Assembly (NCBI GenBank): GCA_015680685.1 | Contig: MNCI01037805.1 | Location: 508,630 to 568,539 of the forward strand | Source: Gnetum montanum | Taxonomy: Eukaryota; Streptophyta; Gnetopsida; Gnetales; Gnetaceae | Length of the DNA stretch: 59,910 bases | Direction: 5' to 3' | Shown: positions 33,285-44,591 of the stretch, in pieces | Layout: every line of letters starts with the position of its first letter | Position numbering within the stretch: position 1 is the stretch's first letter | Program-made: the position numbers and the translations under genes | Notes under the pieces: model-generated | Database searches by the model: none | What the model was told of the DNA's origin: nothing | What the model saw: the letters and a program-made list of their open reading frames with translations, nothing else

Positions 33285-35050
33285 TTCTTCTCATAGGTGC
33301 GATGATACTAAACTGTAAGTGCCTCAAGAATGCAAGGTGGTATATACTCATCCAGATGAGTATGTGCCTGACTTCACCTTCATCCTACATCAAGATGAAC
33401 AACTACAATGGCAAGATATGGAAGGCAACATTATAATGTCTCTCAATTGATCAATTCCTGGGATGTTGCTTCAAACTCTTAGGAGGTTGGGCATCTAGGA
33501 CCTTCAAGATGAGTACATTATGCATGATTATGACTATTGGGACTACCATCCCATTGAAACACAACATAGGAGAGATTGACACTAGAAGAAGCATCATGAG
33601 ATTATGAAGGGAAAATGGTTTACCAATTCCTTATTCCTGATTAACCAAAATAACAATGAGGATCCTCTCTTTGGGTTTTCTCAACATGAAGATCCTCTAC
33701 CCTTTGTTATTGGTGATGGGGGTGTAGCCTTGAATTTGTAGTCCACTATCAATAATCTAGGTTCAAGTAAAAATGGAAGTCAAGGCATGGGCTCAGACAA
33801 GCATTAGGATGACAAGAAAACTAACAAACATGGTCATGACAATTGTAGAGGAGTTGGCAAAAAACATGGTGATGATAGTCCTCCTCCCTCTTCATCCTCT
33901 TCATCTACATCTTTTTCTTCCTCTTCTAGTTCTAAGAAACACCACATAAAGAACAATCACAATGAAGGTGAATAGTAGGACAACAATGATGATCATTGGA
34001 CCCACCACGAACAAAGGGGTAGAACAAGACATCATTAAAGTTATCAAAATAATGATGATGATTATCCTTTGCTGGTAACATGAAGCATGCTAAATATTGT
34101 AGAGGCCATAAAAGTTCCAACTAGATAGATAGTTAGATTTGATGATTTGATATGAACAATATTTCCATATTTGAGGGGGGATATAACTCTAATTCACAAA
34201 CACATATTTAAGGTTTTCATGATGCCTGTGCTTTAAAAAATATTGAAAATGATTGGTAGAAATTAAAACTATTTTCCATGACACTCATCAAGGAAGCAAA
34301 AATATTGTATCGATCCTTGGAGTCAGAATCCATCCGTAGGTGAAGTACGATGCTAGAGTTATTTAATGATAAATATCAGACATACTCCAGAGTGTCTAAT
34401 CTAAAAAGGAAAATCCAAGGATGAAAGAAAGGAAATCATGAACCCTTGAATGTTTTCATGAGCAAATACTATTCTCTCATACATTAAGGCTCTGACCATG
34501 GTTATTCTTAGCAGGAGCAACTTCGCCATATCATAGATGGACTTAGATTAGAAACGAGAAGAACTCTTCAGGTATGTACCCAAGGGAGACTATCAGAACT
34601 CATAGCCCATCAGATTCAAAGGCTAATTGAGTAGGTAGTAACTGAAGAAGGAGAGTTAAGAAAATGTAAAAATGTTGAGGAATACAATAGGGATCCTTTC
34701 ATTAGAAAGAGGGAAGTTTGATTTTGTGATAGTGAGGAGGAGTCACCACTTGATGAGGTGGTGAACAGAAAGATCTTGCCAATCCAAAAATCTATATCTA
34801 AAATTTTGACCAAGGTAGATACAATGTGGGATTTTTTGGATGAAAAATTTTAAATTGCTCTAAAAATCACCAAAGAGTCAAGAGAGTAGAGTAGTGATCA
34901 TGAATGTAGAAGGTGAAAAGAAGCTATTGTAGTAGAAGAAGTTGTGGAGATAAACTCAAATGATGATGGTGGGTGTGGCATCTATCAATATGAACATAAT
35001 AAAGGATGTTGCCCAGTCATGTCAAACTTGTAGCAATTTGGGGTGTACGT
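33285..35050 (+). pseudogene. gag, Element III
   Basis: It aligns with Element II gag from start to end: an early acidic part, a Ser-rich run (33885-33935), the capsid core with L-F-N-D-K-Y-Q and H-I-I-D-G-L-R (about 34350-34550), and a knuckle remnant C-G-I-Y-Q-Y-E-H-N-K-G-C-C near 34977-35015, again with Tyr for the second Cys. Many stops are present. Confidence 0.7.
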
Positions 35051-35769
35051 GCTGAATCCTAGACTGGCAAGAAGGCAAGAACCCAAAAGATTACCTTATC
35101 CTCAAGGTAATCTAAGGCAATTCTACCAACAAAAACAAGCTTATTATCTAAGTGGAGCTCCACCATAACCATATGAGCAGTACTAGTAGTGGCAACACCC
35201 ATAGTTGTGGGGGATGCCACCACTAAGGTAGTCATATCCTTATAGGCAACCAGAGCCATATGGGTACTATATTCAGCAATCAATGTCCCTACATAACTTT
35301 TTTAGTCATGATTCTTTTTAGCATTACTACTACCCTCTAGAGTATCACAAAACTCATTCTCCATCTACTAGAGGGGAAACCCCATATTCATATCATCCTT
35401 CTCATCCTTTAACACATGCTCTCCCACCCTCAATCCAATTACCTCTTGCTCCATCTATGCAAGGTGAAATTCCACCACAACTAGAACAACGTAATGCTAC
35501 CAAGGCTATTAACTTATAGCTAGCTTTCCAGCCAAGTGCTTCAAAATTGAGATCCTAAAAATTACCATTCTTTTGACCCAAAAGTCCTCCCAATTTTTCA
35601 TAGTCTAATACAACTGACCACCTTGTGTCTCCATCATCCTTTGCATCAAATCCTTTTGAGTGCCCTTCAAACCAAATGCCTGCAAAGATTTGCACTGTCA
35701 TATTAACACATGTTGTATATGATTAGATCAAGGTTAGAAACCTTTCCAAAAAAAGATCTAACCTTGGAA

Positions 35770-36250
35770 GTTTTCTCATCTACTTGTAGATCGCTAGACA
35801 TGAGCTATGCAAAGCTCTTCTTGATTCAAGTTTTGGTGTCAATCTAATTTTCCATGACATGTACAAAGTATGGAACTTGTCACTTCTTAAGAAGAGTAAT
35901 ATCTATCTAGAATTGGTAGACTAATCAATCATGATTCCTTTAGGACTGGTGGAGGACATTGTGACCACTATTTATGGGTGGTCCTATCCTGCTAATTTTT
36001 TGGTGATCAAGGTTGACAAATACAATGGAGACTTCCCAATTATTATGGAAAGGGCATGATTGAGCATTGTTGATACATGAATGGACATCAAAGATCTCTC
36101 CTTAGAAATTTCCAAGGAAAATGAATTTGGAAAGATCAAGAAGAAGAAAGTCCCATGCATTGTGTACAACAATAATAGGTGCAATTATGTGTAGAAACTT
36201 TAGTCTATCAAGAGCACATATATCAAAGCATACAACAAATATGTAGATGA
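35770..36250 (+). pseudogene. Protease, Element III
   Basis: The frame reads C-K-A-L-L-D-S-S-F-G-V-N-L-I with the catalytic Asp kept, then S-I-M-I-P-L-G-L-V-E-D-I and F-P-I-I-M-E-R-A. TAA at 35922-35924 and TGA at 36057-36059 fall at the same codons as stops in Element II. About 0.7 kb of degraded Gag-protease linker (35051-35769) precedes it. Confidence 0.7.
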
Positions 36251-36439
36251 ATCTAAATTTTAAAGGTGCCTATATGTAGCAGCCACAAAACAGGAGGGTA
36301 CCTAGTGGCTGACAACTGATTTTGGAAGTAGCACACTTTGCATTGAACTTGCTGAGAGTCTGACATGTGCCTATGTTAAAGGCATGGATAAACTTGCACA
36401 AGTCCATCACCAACTCTCTGATAATGTAAATGATGATAC

Positions 36440-37530
36440 CTATTAGAGAGAGTTGAAAATCCCTAAAAATTTTAAACAAAAGTCCTTAGAGTTGAAAACT
36501 CTACCTATCAGCTTGGAGTATGTGTTCTTGAAAAATGACAATCTGATAATAATCAATGCTAATCTTGCTCTTAAAAAAAAACAAATGCTATTGAGGATGG
36601 TCAAAAAATGGCTAACAGCCTTTGCATGATCATATCCTAAACTCACAGGGATTGATTTGAGGATATGCTAGCATTGTATTTATACTGATTCGATCATGAA
36701 GCTAAAGAGAAAGCCGTAGCAACAATTAAACCCCAAATTAAAGAAAATCATCAAAGAGGAAATCAAACAACTCCTCAAGGTAAGGTTTATCTATTCCATT
36801 GTGGATAGTGAGTAGGTTAGCCCACTTGTAATTATTTCAAAGAAAGGTGGCAAGTGGTAGGTTTGCATCGACTTCTAGCTGTTAAATATGATAACATTCA
36901 AAGATTACTTTTCATTGCCATTTGTATATAAAGTATTAGACACTATATTTGGGCATTGCTATTATAGTTTTCTAGATGGTTATAGTGGCTATAACCAAAT
37001 CCAAATTATGCTAAAGGATTAGGCCAAAACTACATTCATAAGTCCCTCAGGGACATATTGAAGATGCCTTTTTGTCTATGTAATGCTCCAGAAACATTCC
37101 AACACTTGGTTCTAAGCATTTTTTTAGCAATATATTGATAACGAGGTGGAAGTATTCATGGATGACCTCTCCACCTATAGTGCTACATTTGAGCAAGCCT
37201 TAGACTACCTTGAGTAAGTACTTAAAAGGTGTGTGGAGATGAATCTTTGGCTTAATTGGCAAAAGAGCCATTTGATGGTCCAAGAGGGCATTGTACTAGG
37301 GCACAAAATTTCTTAGGCATGGATCAAGGTAGACTCTAAAAAGATAAGGGTCACCCATGGAATAACTCATCAACCAAAAACCATCAAAGATGTTTAGTCA
37401 TTCCTTGGACACATTGGCTACTACCGGTGATTTATAGAGAATTTTTTTAAGATTGCAAAATCATTGGTTGAGCTAATGAAGAAAGATGCTCCATTCATCT
37501 AGACCAAGGAATGTGAAAATGCATTCTACG
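36440..37530 (+). pseudogene. Reverse transcriptase, Element III
   Basis: It follows the order of Element II RT. Y-S-F-L-D-G-Y-S-G-Y-N-Q lies near 36960 and F-M-D-D is intact at 37155-37166. TAG at 37020-37022 and 37500-37502 are shared with Element II. Small deletions occur after T-F-I-S-P (about 37055) and at about 37528 (roughly 60 bp). Confidence 0.8.
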
Positions 37531-37544
37531 AGCACCTCATATAA

Positions 37545-37910
37545 TGACGAATGCATCTAATTATGCCTTGGGAGCTATGCTTACATTGTTGGATGATAAA
37601 AAACATCCATATTCCATCCACTGTGTAAGTTGAAGCATTATGGATGCATAGTTGAATTACACCATCACAGAGAAAGAACTGATGGTAGTGATGTATGCTT
37701 TTGAAAAGTTCAGGTACTATGTTCTTGGATATAAAGTGTGTGTGCACACTAACCACAATTGCACTCACTTCCTCATGAATAAGCCAATGGTAAGCCCCCA
37801 TATTATATGGTGGTTCATGATCTTGTACGAGTTCAATCTTACAATGGTAGATTGAAAGGGGATTGAGAATGTGGTTACTGATGACTTGTCTTAGTTATGA
37901 TGGGATCACA
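37545..37910 (+). pseudogene. RNase H domain of pol, Element III
   Basis: It reads N-A-S-N-Y-A-L-G-A-M-L-T, L-N-Y-T-I-T-E-K-E-L-M-V-V-M-Y, K-F-R-Y-Y-V-L-G-Y-K and H-T-N-H-N. The first Asp of the domain reads Asn (acgaatgcatct). TAG at 37649-37651 and TGA at 37898-37900 are shared with II. Confidence 0.75.
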
Positions 37911-38089
37911 AAGAGGAGGAGAGCCTACTCTCTAACTAATTTCTTGATGAACTCCTTTGTACAAGTACAATAAATGAACAAGTGCTTGATGAACCAAAAT
38001 GGTATGATGGCATCCTCACATATCTTCTCACTCAAGAGATACCACAAGACTTGAACTACAGAAAGAAAAAATAGGTTTTTCATTAGGCC

Positions 38090-39290
38090 AAACGCTTCAT
38101 GAAAATCAATGGACACCTTTACAAGGTGTGTGTCAATGGCTTGGTTTGTTGGTATGTACCTGATGTTGATCAACTACACATTCTCCAAGATGCTCATGAA
38201 GGTCCTTATGGGGGCCACTACGCTAAGAGATGCATGATCATTAAGATCCTAATGGTACGGGATTATTGGCCAACCATCTTTAGGGATGCCCATTGGTTTG
38301 TTTGCTCTTGTGAACGCTATCAACGAGATGATGGGATGATTGCATGAATGAAGGATCTTGAACAATGGAATCAACCACTAGAATCCTTTGACATATGGGG
38401 CATCAACTTCATGGGTTCCATCACACCCATGTTAAATGGAAAGGCATATATAATCATCATTGTTAATTACTGCTCAAAATGAATAGAATTAGTAGCCATT
38501 ATCAACTGTACATCATCCATTGCTGCACAATTTGTACAACAAAATGTTGTGAATAGCTTTGGGGGTACCACGTGTACTGATTTCTAATAATAAAACCCAT
38601 TTTATAAGCACTGCCTTTCATTAGCTTCTACAACAATTGGGGGTTGAACATAAACTAAGAACACACTACTACCCCCAAGCTAATGGTCAAGTTGAATTTT
38701 CCAACAGGAAGATCACAATGATCTTAATGAAAACTATTAGCAAATATAGGAGAGATTGGAGCACAAAACTCAATGATGCCCTTTGGGCATACCACTCAAC
38801 ATGGAAACTCCCTATAGGGTATTCTCCCTATGAGCTAGTATATGGAAAATTACCAATAGTTCCTATTTAATTTGAACTTCATATGCTTTCAATAGCCAAT
38901 GACTTGGAACTTGACCTGAGCCTAGAACAAAAAGACATTAATCAACTTGAATGTGCTAGATGAAAATTTACTGGTAGCCCTATCTTGAAATGAAGTGCAC
39001 AAAGCATTTAACAAAAAGTGCCATGACCTTAGAATAAGAAAAGTAAAATTTCAAGCAGGAGATAAGGTTCTTTACTGGAACCCCACACACATATCTTAAC
39101 AAACTAAGTTCCAAACATTGTGGGAAGGGCCTTATATTAGCTACAAAAATTTTTCTTCTAGGCCCATGTTGATATACAAACCTAAGAGCTTGAGTAAAAA
39201 GTAGTTGATCAACACACAACAAGTAAGACCTTTCCATGAACCTATGCAAGCTAGTGGAAGCAACACCTCATTACATGGACAACCACACTT
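38090..39290 (+). pseudogene. Integrase, Element III
   Basis: The zinc domain Q-D-A-H-E-G-P-Y-G-G-H-Y...C-E-R-Y is well preserved (38099-38347 is open) except that the last Cys is Tyr. The first catalytic Asp is Asn (W-G-I-N-F-M-G, 38405-38407), the second is Asn (I-S-N-N-K-T-H-F, 38586-38588), and Glu is kept (Q-V-E-F-S, 38694-38696). The core end is open for 77 codons (38637-38870). C terminus G-D-K-V-L-Y-W-N-P lies near 39060. It is inactive. Confidence 0.8.
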
Positions 39291-40549
39291 AATTTTTCAG
39301 ATCTCCTCCTTCCAACTTAGTTGTGGGGGAGATGGCCTTCCATGCTAATCATTATAGATGGCTTCTCAGTTTTTCATCTTTTTTTTTTTTACATATTTTT
39401 TATTTTACACTATTATTTGTTCAACTTTTTGCTTTACACCTTTACCTTACACCTTTTTGTTTTTTTTTTTTTTTGTTTTTACTTTATTAGCTTTTTCAAT
39501 TTTTTTACAAAATCATTAGTACATTTTATATTTCTTAAAATATTTTTCAATTTCTTGAATATTTTTTCTTTATTTCTTGTATGACTTTTTCATTTTTCTT
39601 TGCTAATAAAGTGCCATATTTCCAACAGGACATAGTGATGCTATTGCTAGTTACTAATGGTGGTTTGTGCTTAATGTTTTTGTTTGCTAATGTTTGGTTT
39701 CTATTTGTGAATTTTGATGGCTAATAACTAAGACATCGTTTCTTTTTCATGGAATAGGCAGTGAGTCCACATCATCCACCCATCCACAAACTCTATGGTT
39801 TTCCTAGTTTTGGGAACATAATGTCCCTTTTTCATTAATAAAACCTTAAAAAACTTGTGATCTTGGTAGTTTCCAAGCTTGGAAAAGATTCAAAGGTTTG
39901 AAAAGGATGTGGCTTCAAGTGGATTCAATACTCTTTGTGCCTCTCTGCCATCTTGAGTGCATGTGTGTTTTTCATGGACTTCTTGCCATTCTGTGTTGAT
40001 CAATAATAGGAAGTTGAATAAGTCTTTTCATGGTGTGGTTTCCATCACAAAAAAAAAAAAAAAAACATGATAGGAATTCAAAGCACATCTCTTAGACAAA
40101 ATAAATGGGCTACAAGCACTAGTTATGGGACTAGAAAGACAAGCACCCATGCCTAAAGGTCCTCTCTAACTAAGGCCCTTTCTTACTTCCTACTTCTCTT
40201 TTCTTCTTTAATTAGGAGCAGTGGTTGTCCATGGAAGCATTCTTGTGTCCCGAGGAGGTGGATTGGTCCTAAAGTGGTAATGCGAAGTCACTAAAAGTGG
40301 CTAGTTTTGTTCTAAACCAAGGTTGGACTTTATCAAATCATTTAAACACAAATTCCACAAGGGATGTCATGTGACCATGATTGGGACTTCCATTCCATTC
40401 TCCATCTCATTCATCAATGCTCTCCATAACTTACCTCACTACTAGTTGTTCATATTTTTGTCCAATGTCTTAGTTTGATGTGTTGAAATTCTTGAATAGA
40501 TTCTTCTGGTTTGGTCATTAACTTTTCATAACCATTAATTAACTATGGG
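39291..40549 (+). other. Noncoding spacer after pol, Element III
   Basis: T-rich (39376-39560), then sequence aligned with 25600-26590 of Element II, including an A-run near 40049-40065. No gene. Confidence 0.5.
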
Positions 40550-40754
40550 ATCCATAGACTTGTTTGTTGAGGTTATGCAAGGGTAAAATGGCATGTGCCA
40601 CTATCGGAAGGACTCACATATTTTGTGATTTGGTTAGTTAATTTCCTTACCCTTAGACATTGTCATAATCAAAATCTTTTATGTGCCCCATTGTGGATTG
40701 AACTATGTGCTCCTTAAGGCATTCTTCTTCATCAAATCTCATTCTCTACTCATT
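40550..40754 (+). repeat. Left copy of 205-bp direct repeat flanking Element VI
   Basis: It begins atccatagacttg and matches 43766-43970 with three substitutions and no indel. Upstream it is continuous with Element III; downstream it is joined to Element VI. Confidence 0.95.
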
Positions 40755-41740
40755 TGTTATGTTTGATTATGGAACATTTGATTTATACAAACTTATCATG
40801 CTATCATCATGATCATGTGAGTGTAGGATATGTGATGTTGGAGAGTGGTTAGTCATAATTACTAGGTGACCTTGGAAAATTCTATCCTTTCCTCTCATAA
40901 GCCGAAGCCCTCAGGTATGATGATCCATGGCTATCCTGTGAACAACAGGGTGAAGTGTGTTCATTTCTACTTGAGAACCCTTAGCCACCCAGGAGACCTG
41001 CTATGATGCCACCAATCAAAGGCACATACACGAGGGTTGAACTGCACCATGGGCAAAGTTTCCAAAAGGACCATGCTCTTTGGCAGTGCAGCTAATCGGC
41101 CAGACTCGTGTTGGAATTCCTACCTCAAGAATGAAGTACACCATGAGCAAAGTTTCCTTAAAAATAAAACAAAACAAAAGAATGAGGACCGTGCTCTTTG
41201 GCAGTGTAATAAGTTCTTGAGTGTGATGGGGTCCGGCAGCAATCCTCACCCTAACCTCCGTTTCCCCTTTTAAATTTAAGTTTTTCAAAAATCAAAAAAA
41301 AAAAAGTGAAAAAGAAAAAAGAAAAAAACCAAGGAAAAATCTGAAAGTTGTGGCTACTATGATCTAACATGAGTTTTAGCTCATCCTCCTCATTAAGTTT
41401 TGTATAAGTCACTTGCTCAAAATAGTCTACATACTTTTACTGTTACCTTGTGGGAATATTGAGAATGAGAGCTTAAGTATATATATATATATATATAATT
41501 ACACATATATATTTATAGATCTTAGTTAAAATATCAATAAATTATATATTTAGTTTTTAATGGTTGTTTGGATGGCCTATGTCGGTGTCTCTTTTGATTA
41601 TTTTGGCTATTTTGATCATGTTTAGAACATTATAGTTTATTTTCAAGTTTGCATTTCTTGTTTTATGCTGTTTTTGTTTTCCCCACCATTTGCATTTTCA
41701 TTTAAAATTTTCTAGTCCTTGCACTTGCATGCAATCTGTA

Positions 41741-41754
41741 GTTTGGGGGCTAAG
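41741..41754 (+). other. Polypurine tract, Element VI
   Basis: gtttgggggctaag directly precedes the TG of the LTR. Confidence 0.7.
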
Positions 41755-42058
41755 TGTTGAGGCCAACCTCACCCATGCTAGGCATAGGGCCTTGATTAAC
41801 AGTGACCACCGTTAACATAAATTAAAAGACAAATTTTAAAAGAAAAATAAATTAATCATGAGCAACAGGACATCACCCACCCCTAAAAATTAAAAATAAA
41901 AATCAAAGGAATGAGGACCGACCAATGCGCCTTTTAAAAATAAAATAAAACATAAATTTAAGGCTTAATCTCTTGTGTTTTATTTTTAGGTGGTTTACGT
42001 GGAAAAGGTGGCCAGCAATTTAGGGTTAGGTTTTCTCCTTCTCTTCTTCCTCTGTCGC

Positions 42059-42066
42059 TATAAAAG
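42059..42066 (+). promoter_or_regulatory. TATA box in LTR of Element VI
   Basis: TATAAAAG in the context gctataaaagggaggg, about 300 bp into the LTR and preceded by a pyrimidine-rich stretch. Confidence 0.65.
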
Positions 42067-42202
42067 GGAGGGGGAGCACGTTGGTAGAGGGAGGGAGATT
42101 TCCTTCGGAGGCTTCTCTAGCAGGCAGATCCGGCCTTGCTCATACCAGTTTCGGTCCTCCTTGGGAAGATCTAGCCCTGCTCAGCGCAGATCTAGCAGTT
42201 TT

Positions 42203-42457
42203 GGCCCTGCTGAGGGAAGATCCGGTCCTTCGCCGCTGGATCAGCGCAGTTCTGGCCCTGCTGAGGGAAGATCCGGTCCTTCGCCGCTGGATCAGCGCAG
42301 TTCTGGCCCTGCTGAGGGAAGATCCGGTCCTTCGCCGCTGGATCAGCGTAGTTCTGGCCCTGCTGAGGGAAGATCCGGTCCTTCGCCGCTGGATCAGCGC
42401 AGTTCTGGCCCTGCTGAGGGAAGATCCGGTCCTTCGCCGCTGGATCAACGCATTTCT
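42203..42457 (+). repeat. Five 51-bp tandem repeats in LTR of Element VI
   Basis: Units start ggccctgctgagggaag and recur every 51 bp (42203, 42254, 42305, 42356, 42407), nearly identical; the last has three changes at its end. Because 51 is a multiple of three, the array is open in several frames of both strands and yields 17-residue repeats. Confidence 0.95.
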
Positions 42458-43656
42458 GGCCTGGATTGTTGCAGATCTGACCCTTCGCCTCTGGTTTGGG
42501 GTAGATCTGCATGCTCAGAATTTCCGTCTCCGCCTCCGCCTCTTAAAAAATCCCCCCCGCGGCGGCGCGAATTTTCTAATCCTGTGATTTTGGTGCCTCC
42601 ATTTGGATTTGGTGTTGCTGCTGTTGCACTCTCTGCGTGCGCACGTGTGTGTGTGTTTGGGTTTTCGTTTTTCGCGGTTGGTTTCTATTTTCGACAAATT
42701 GTGCATGTGTGACCAAGAATTTTTCAGTCCTGAGATCGATCATGGACTCAAATTGTGTTCAGTAGATTCAACAATCCATATATAGATATGCGCCTGCTCC
42801 TGCCTTGACTTCTTGTTCTTCTTTCCGTGCATGAATCATTCATCCACTGACAATTTTGCTGCTGCTGCGATCCCCCTTAATTCCTCCCTTTTTTTTCCTT
42901 CCTAGGAACTTCTTTGCAATCTCGCATTGATTTCCCTTTTCTTACGCCATTGCTTGCTTACCGACTAAGTTCTTTTCTTGGCAAGGTATTTTGCTTATTC
43001 TTTGCGGTGGCGTTGTTGTCGTGGTTTCTTTCCATGGATTAAGTAGTAGATCGGATGATTATGGCATGGTTTTAGTGATATTCTTGGTTGTTGGTCTACT
43101 TGGTTTGTTTTCTGTCTGATTTTGGGGGAAGGTCTTTGAGGGTTCGGCTGCATGCTTGAAATTTGGTCGTTTATCTACTTAAAATTTCAAGTTTTGGGAA
43201 TTTACTTTAGGCTGTTTTCATGCTAGAAAGGTATTGCAGTTATATTATTGTGACATCGCCGTGACATTATATGCTGGGAACTTGGGATGCGTGATTAAGT
43301 TCTGTTAGGCGTTTTTGTTCATTTCAGCCGTAGAAAGGTATTGGAGCTAAAATCCTTTAAAGGTTTGGCCTTGTTGCAGGTAGAGGGAGATTCTAGTGGC
43401 AGTTTTCCAATTTTACCAGGTTTAAGGTCTTCCGTCAGTTGCAGGTTCTCTGGGGTTCGGTAGCGAGGAGTCCTCATATCTCCCAAGTAGTTGTTGCATG
43501 TGCCACAAAGGCAGCAACAGCGGGACATATGAAAGTTAAATTTTTGAATTATTTATCATGTTATATTTTAAGTTTCAAATATTTAAATATTAAATCAAAT
43601 TTAAGTTTTGTTTAAGATATTGTTATTATTGTTTTGTCACATAGCCCTTTCCAGCT

Positions 43657-43711
43657 GAGACTATTCTCGGGTTTCCGTACCCATACGGGAGGCGCCCTAG
43701 GCAATAGTCTC
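43657..43711. other. Inverted-repeat hairpin near LTR end, Element VI
   Basis: gagactatt (43657-43665) pairs with aatagtctc (43703-43711), and inside it ccgta (43675-43679) pairs with tacgg (43684-43688). Confidence 0.6.
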
Positions 43712-43765
43712 CTAAAACGAGTTTTCACAGGTGTTGGCGGCGTGTCCAAAATTTACACATCAACA

Positions 43766-43970
43766 ATCCATAGACTTGTTTGTTGAGGTTATGCAAGGGT
43801 AAAATGGCATGTGCCACTATCGGAAGGACTCGCATATTTTGTGATTTGGTTAGTTAATTTCCTTACCCTTAGACATTGTCATAATCAAAATCTTTTATGT
43901 GCCCTATTGTGGATTCAACTATGTGCTCCTTAAGGCATTCTTCTTCATCAAATCTCATTCTCTACTCATT
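43766..43970 (+). repeat. Right copy of 205-bp direct repeat flanking Element VI
   Basis: It starts right after the LTR end and runs on without a break into Element III sequence at 43971 (aligned with 26817 of Element II). Confidence 0.95.
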
Positions 43971-44590
43971 CCTCAATTTTTTGAATATCAAAATCCTCTT
44001 CAAATGACTTCATTATGCTCTTGAATTTTTGGGCTTCCATTTGATCCAAATTTCGCTTAAAAACTTATTTTTCATTACTTTTGATAAAGCCAATGGTGGT
44101 CAACAGCTACATTGACTAGGCCCCATCGACGTAGCCTAAAAATTCTATCAAGACCATCCAACACTTTGAAAATTTTTGTCATTTTCTTCAAAATAAGAGG
44201 GGAGTTTTGTAATTTTTTAGAGTCCAAAACCTTCTAGAGCCCATAACTCTCACACTGTTTGTCGAAATCACTCTGTTCTTCGATCCTATAGCTATCAAAG
44301 GTATGCTCTTAGTCATGGGGGCCACAAACCTTAAGATTTTAGACAAATTTTTTTTGAAATTTTTCTAACTTCCCCAAAGGATTAATGAATAAAATAACAC
44401 TAAACCATTAATTTTTTAAAGTTTAACCTTTCCAAAAAACTCCAGTGAACCTAAAATTAATTATTAATATTAAAATAATCGACCAAGCCATGATCACAAC
44501 TTAGCCAAGTGTAACTATCCCAAGAGATCAGGTATTCCCAATGTTTCAAGTTATACATTAAGTGCTAATCCTTAGTCATGTTGTGATTAC
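43971..44590 (+). other. Noncoding spacer of Element III, continued
   Basis: It aligns with 26820-27440 of Element II. A block near 44105 (ttgactaggccccatcgacgtag) resembles the 14-bp U3 units. No gene. Confidence 0.5.
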
Positions 44591-44591
44591 A

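Larger units (their letters stand above)
40755..43765 (+). mobile_element. Element VI: 5'-truncated LTR element with 2-kb LTR
   Basis: About 1 kb of 3' internal sequence (40755-41754) leads to a polypurine tract (gtttgggggctaag, 41741-41754) and a complete LTR (41755-43765). The LTR has TGTTGA...TCAACA ends and is followed by atcca, which also occurs at 40550. The 5' LTR, gag and pol are absent. The internal part contains a duplicated block (caaagtttcc...tgctctttggcagtg, near 41055 and 41150) but no recognisable protein. GC content is clearly higher than in the surroundings. Confidence 0.8.
41755..43765 (+). repeat. LTR of Element VI, 2011 bp
   Basis: TGTTGA...TCAACA ends. TATAAAAG at 42059-42066 is the likely TATA box; a GC-rich tandem array follows at 42203. 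A 240-codon frame (41990-42712) covers the array. Confidence 0.8.

Noticed and set aside
42140-42512. Minus-strand frames of 102 and 106 codons
   Set aside because: They are shadows of the 51-bp array, which is open in several frames.
41990-42712. 240-codon frame as a host protein gene
   Set aside because: It lies wholly inside an LTR and owes its length to the 51-bp array; outside the array the sequence has no recognisable motif.
40550-43970. 205-bp repeat read as a long target duplication of a LINE-type insertion
   Set aside because: The inserted unit ends in a polypurine tract and a full LTR with TG/CA ends, and the 5-bp atcca match fits LTR integration followed by recombination.
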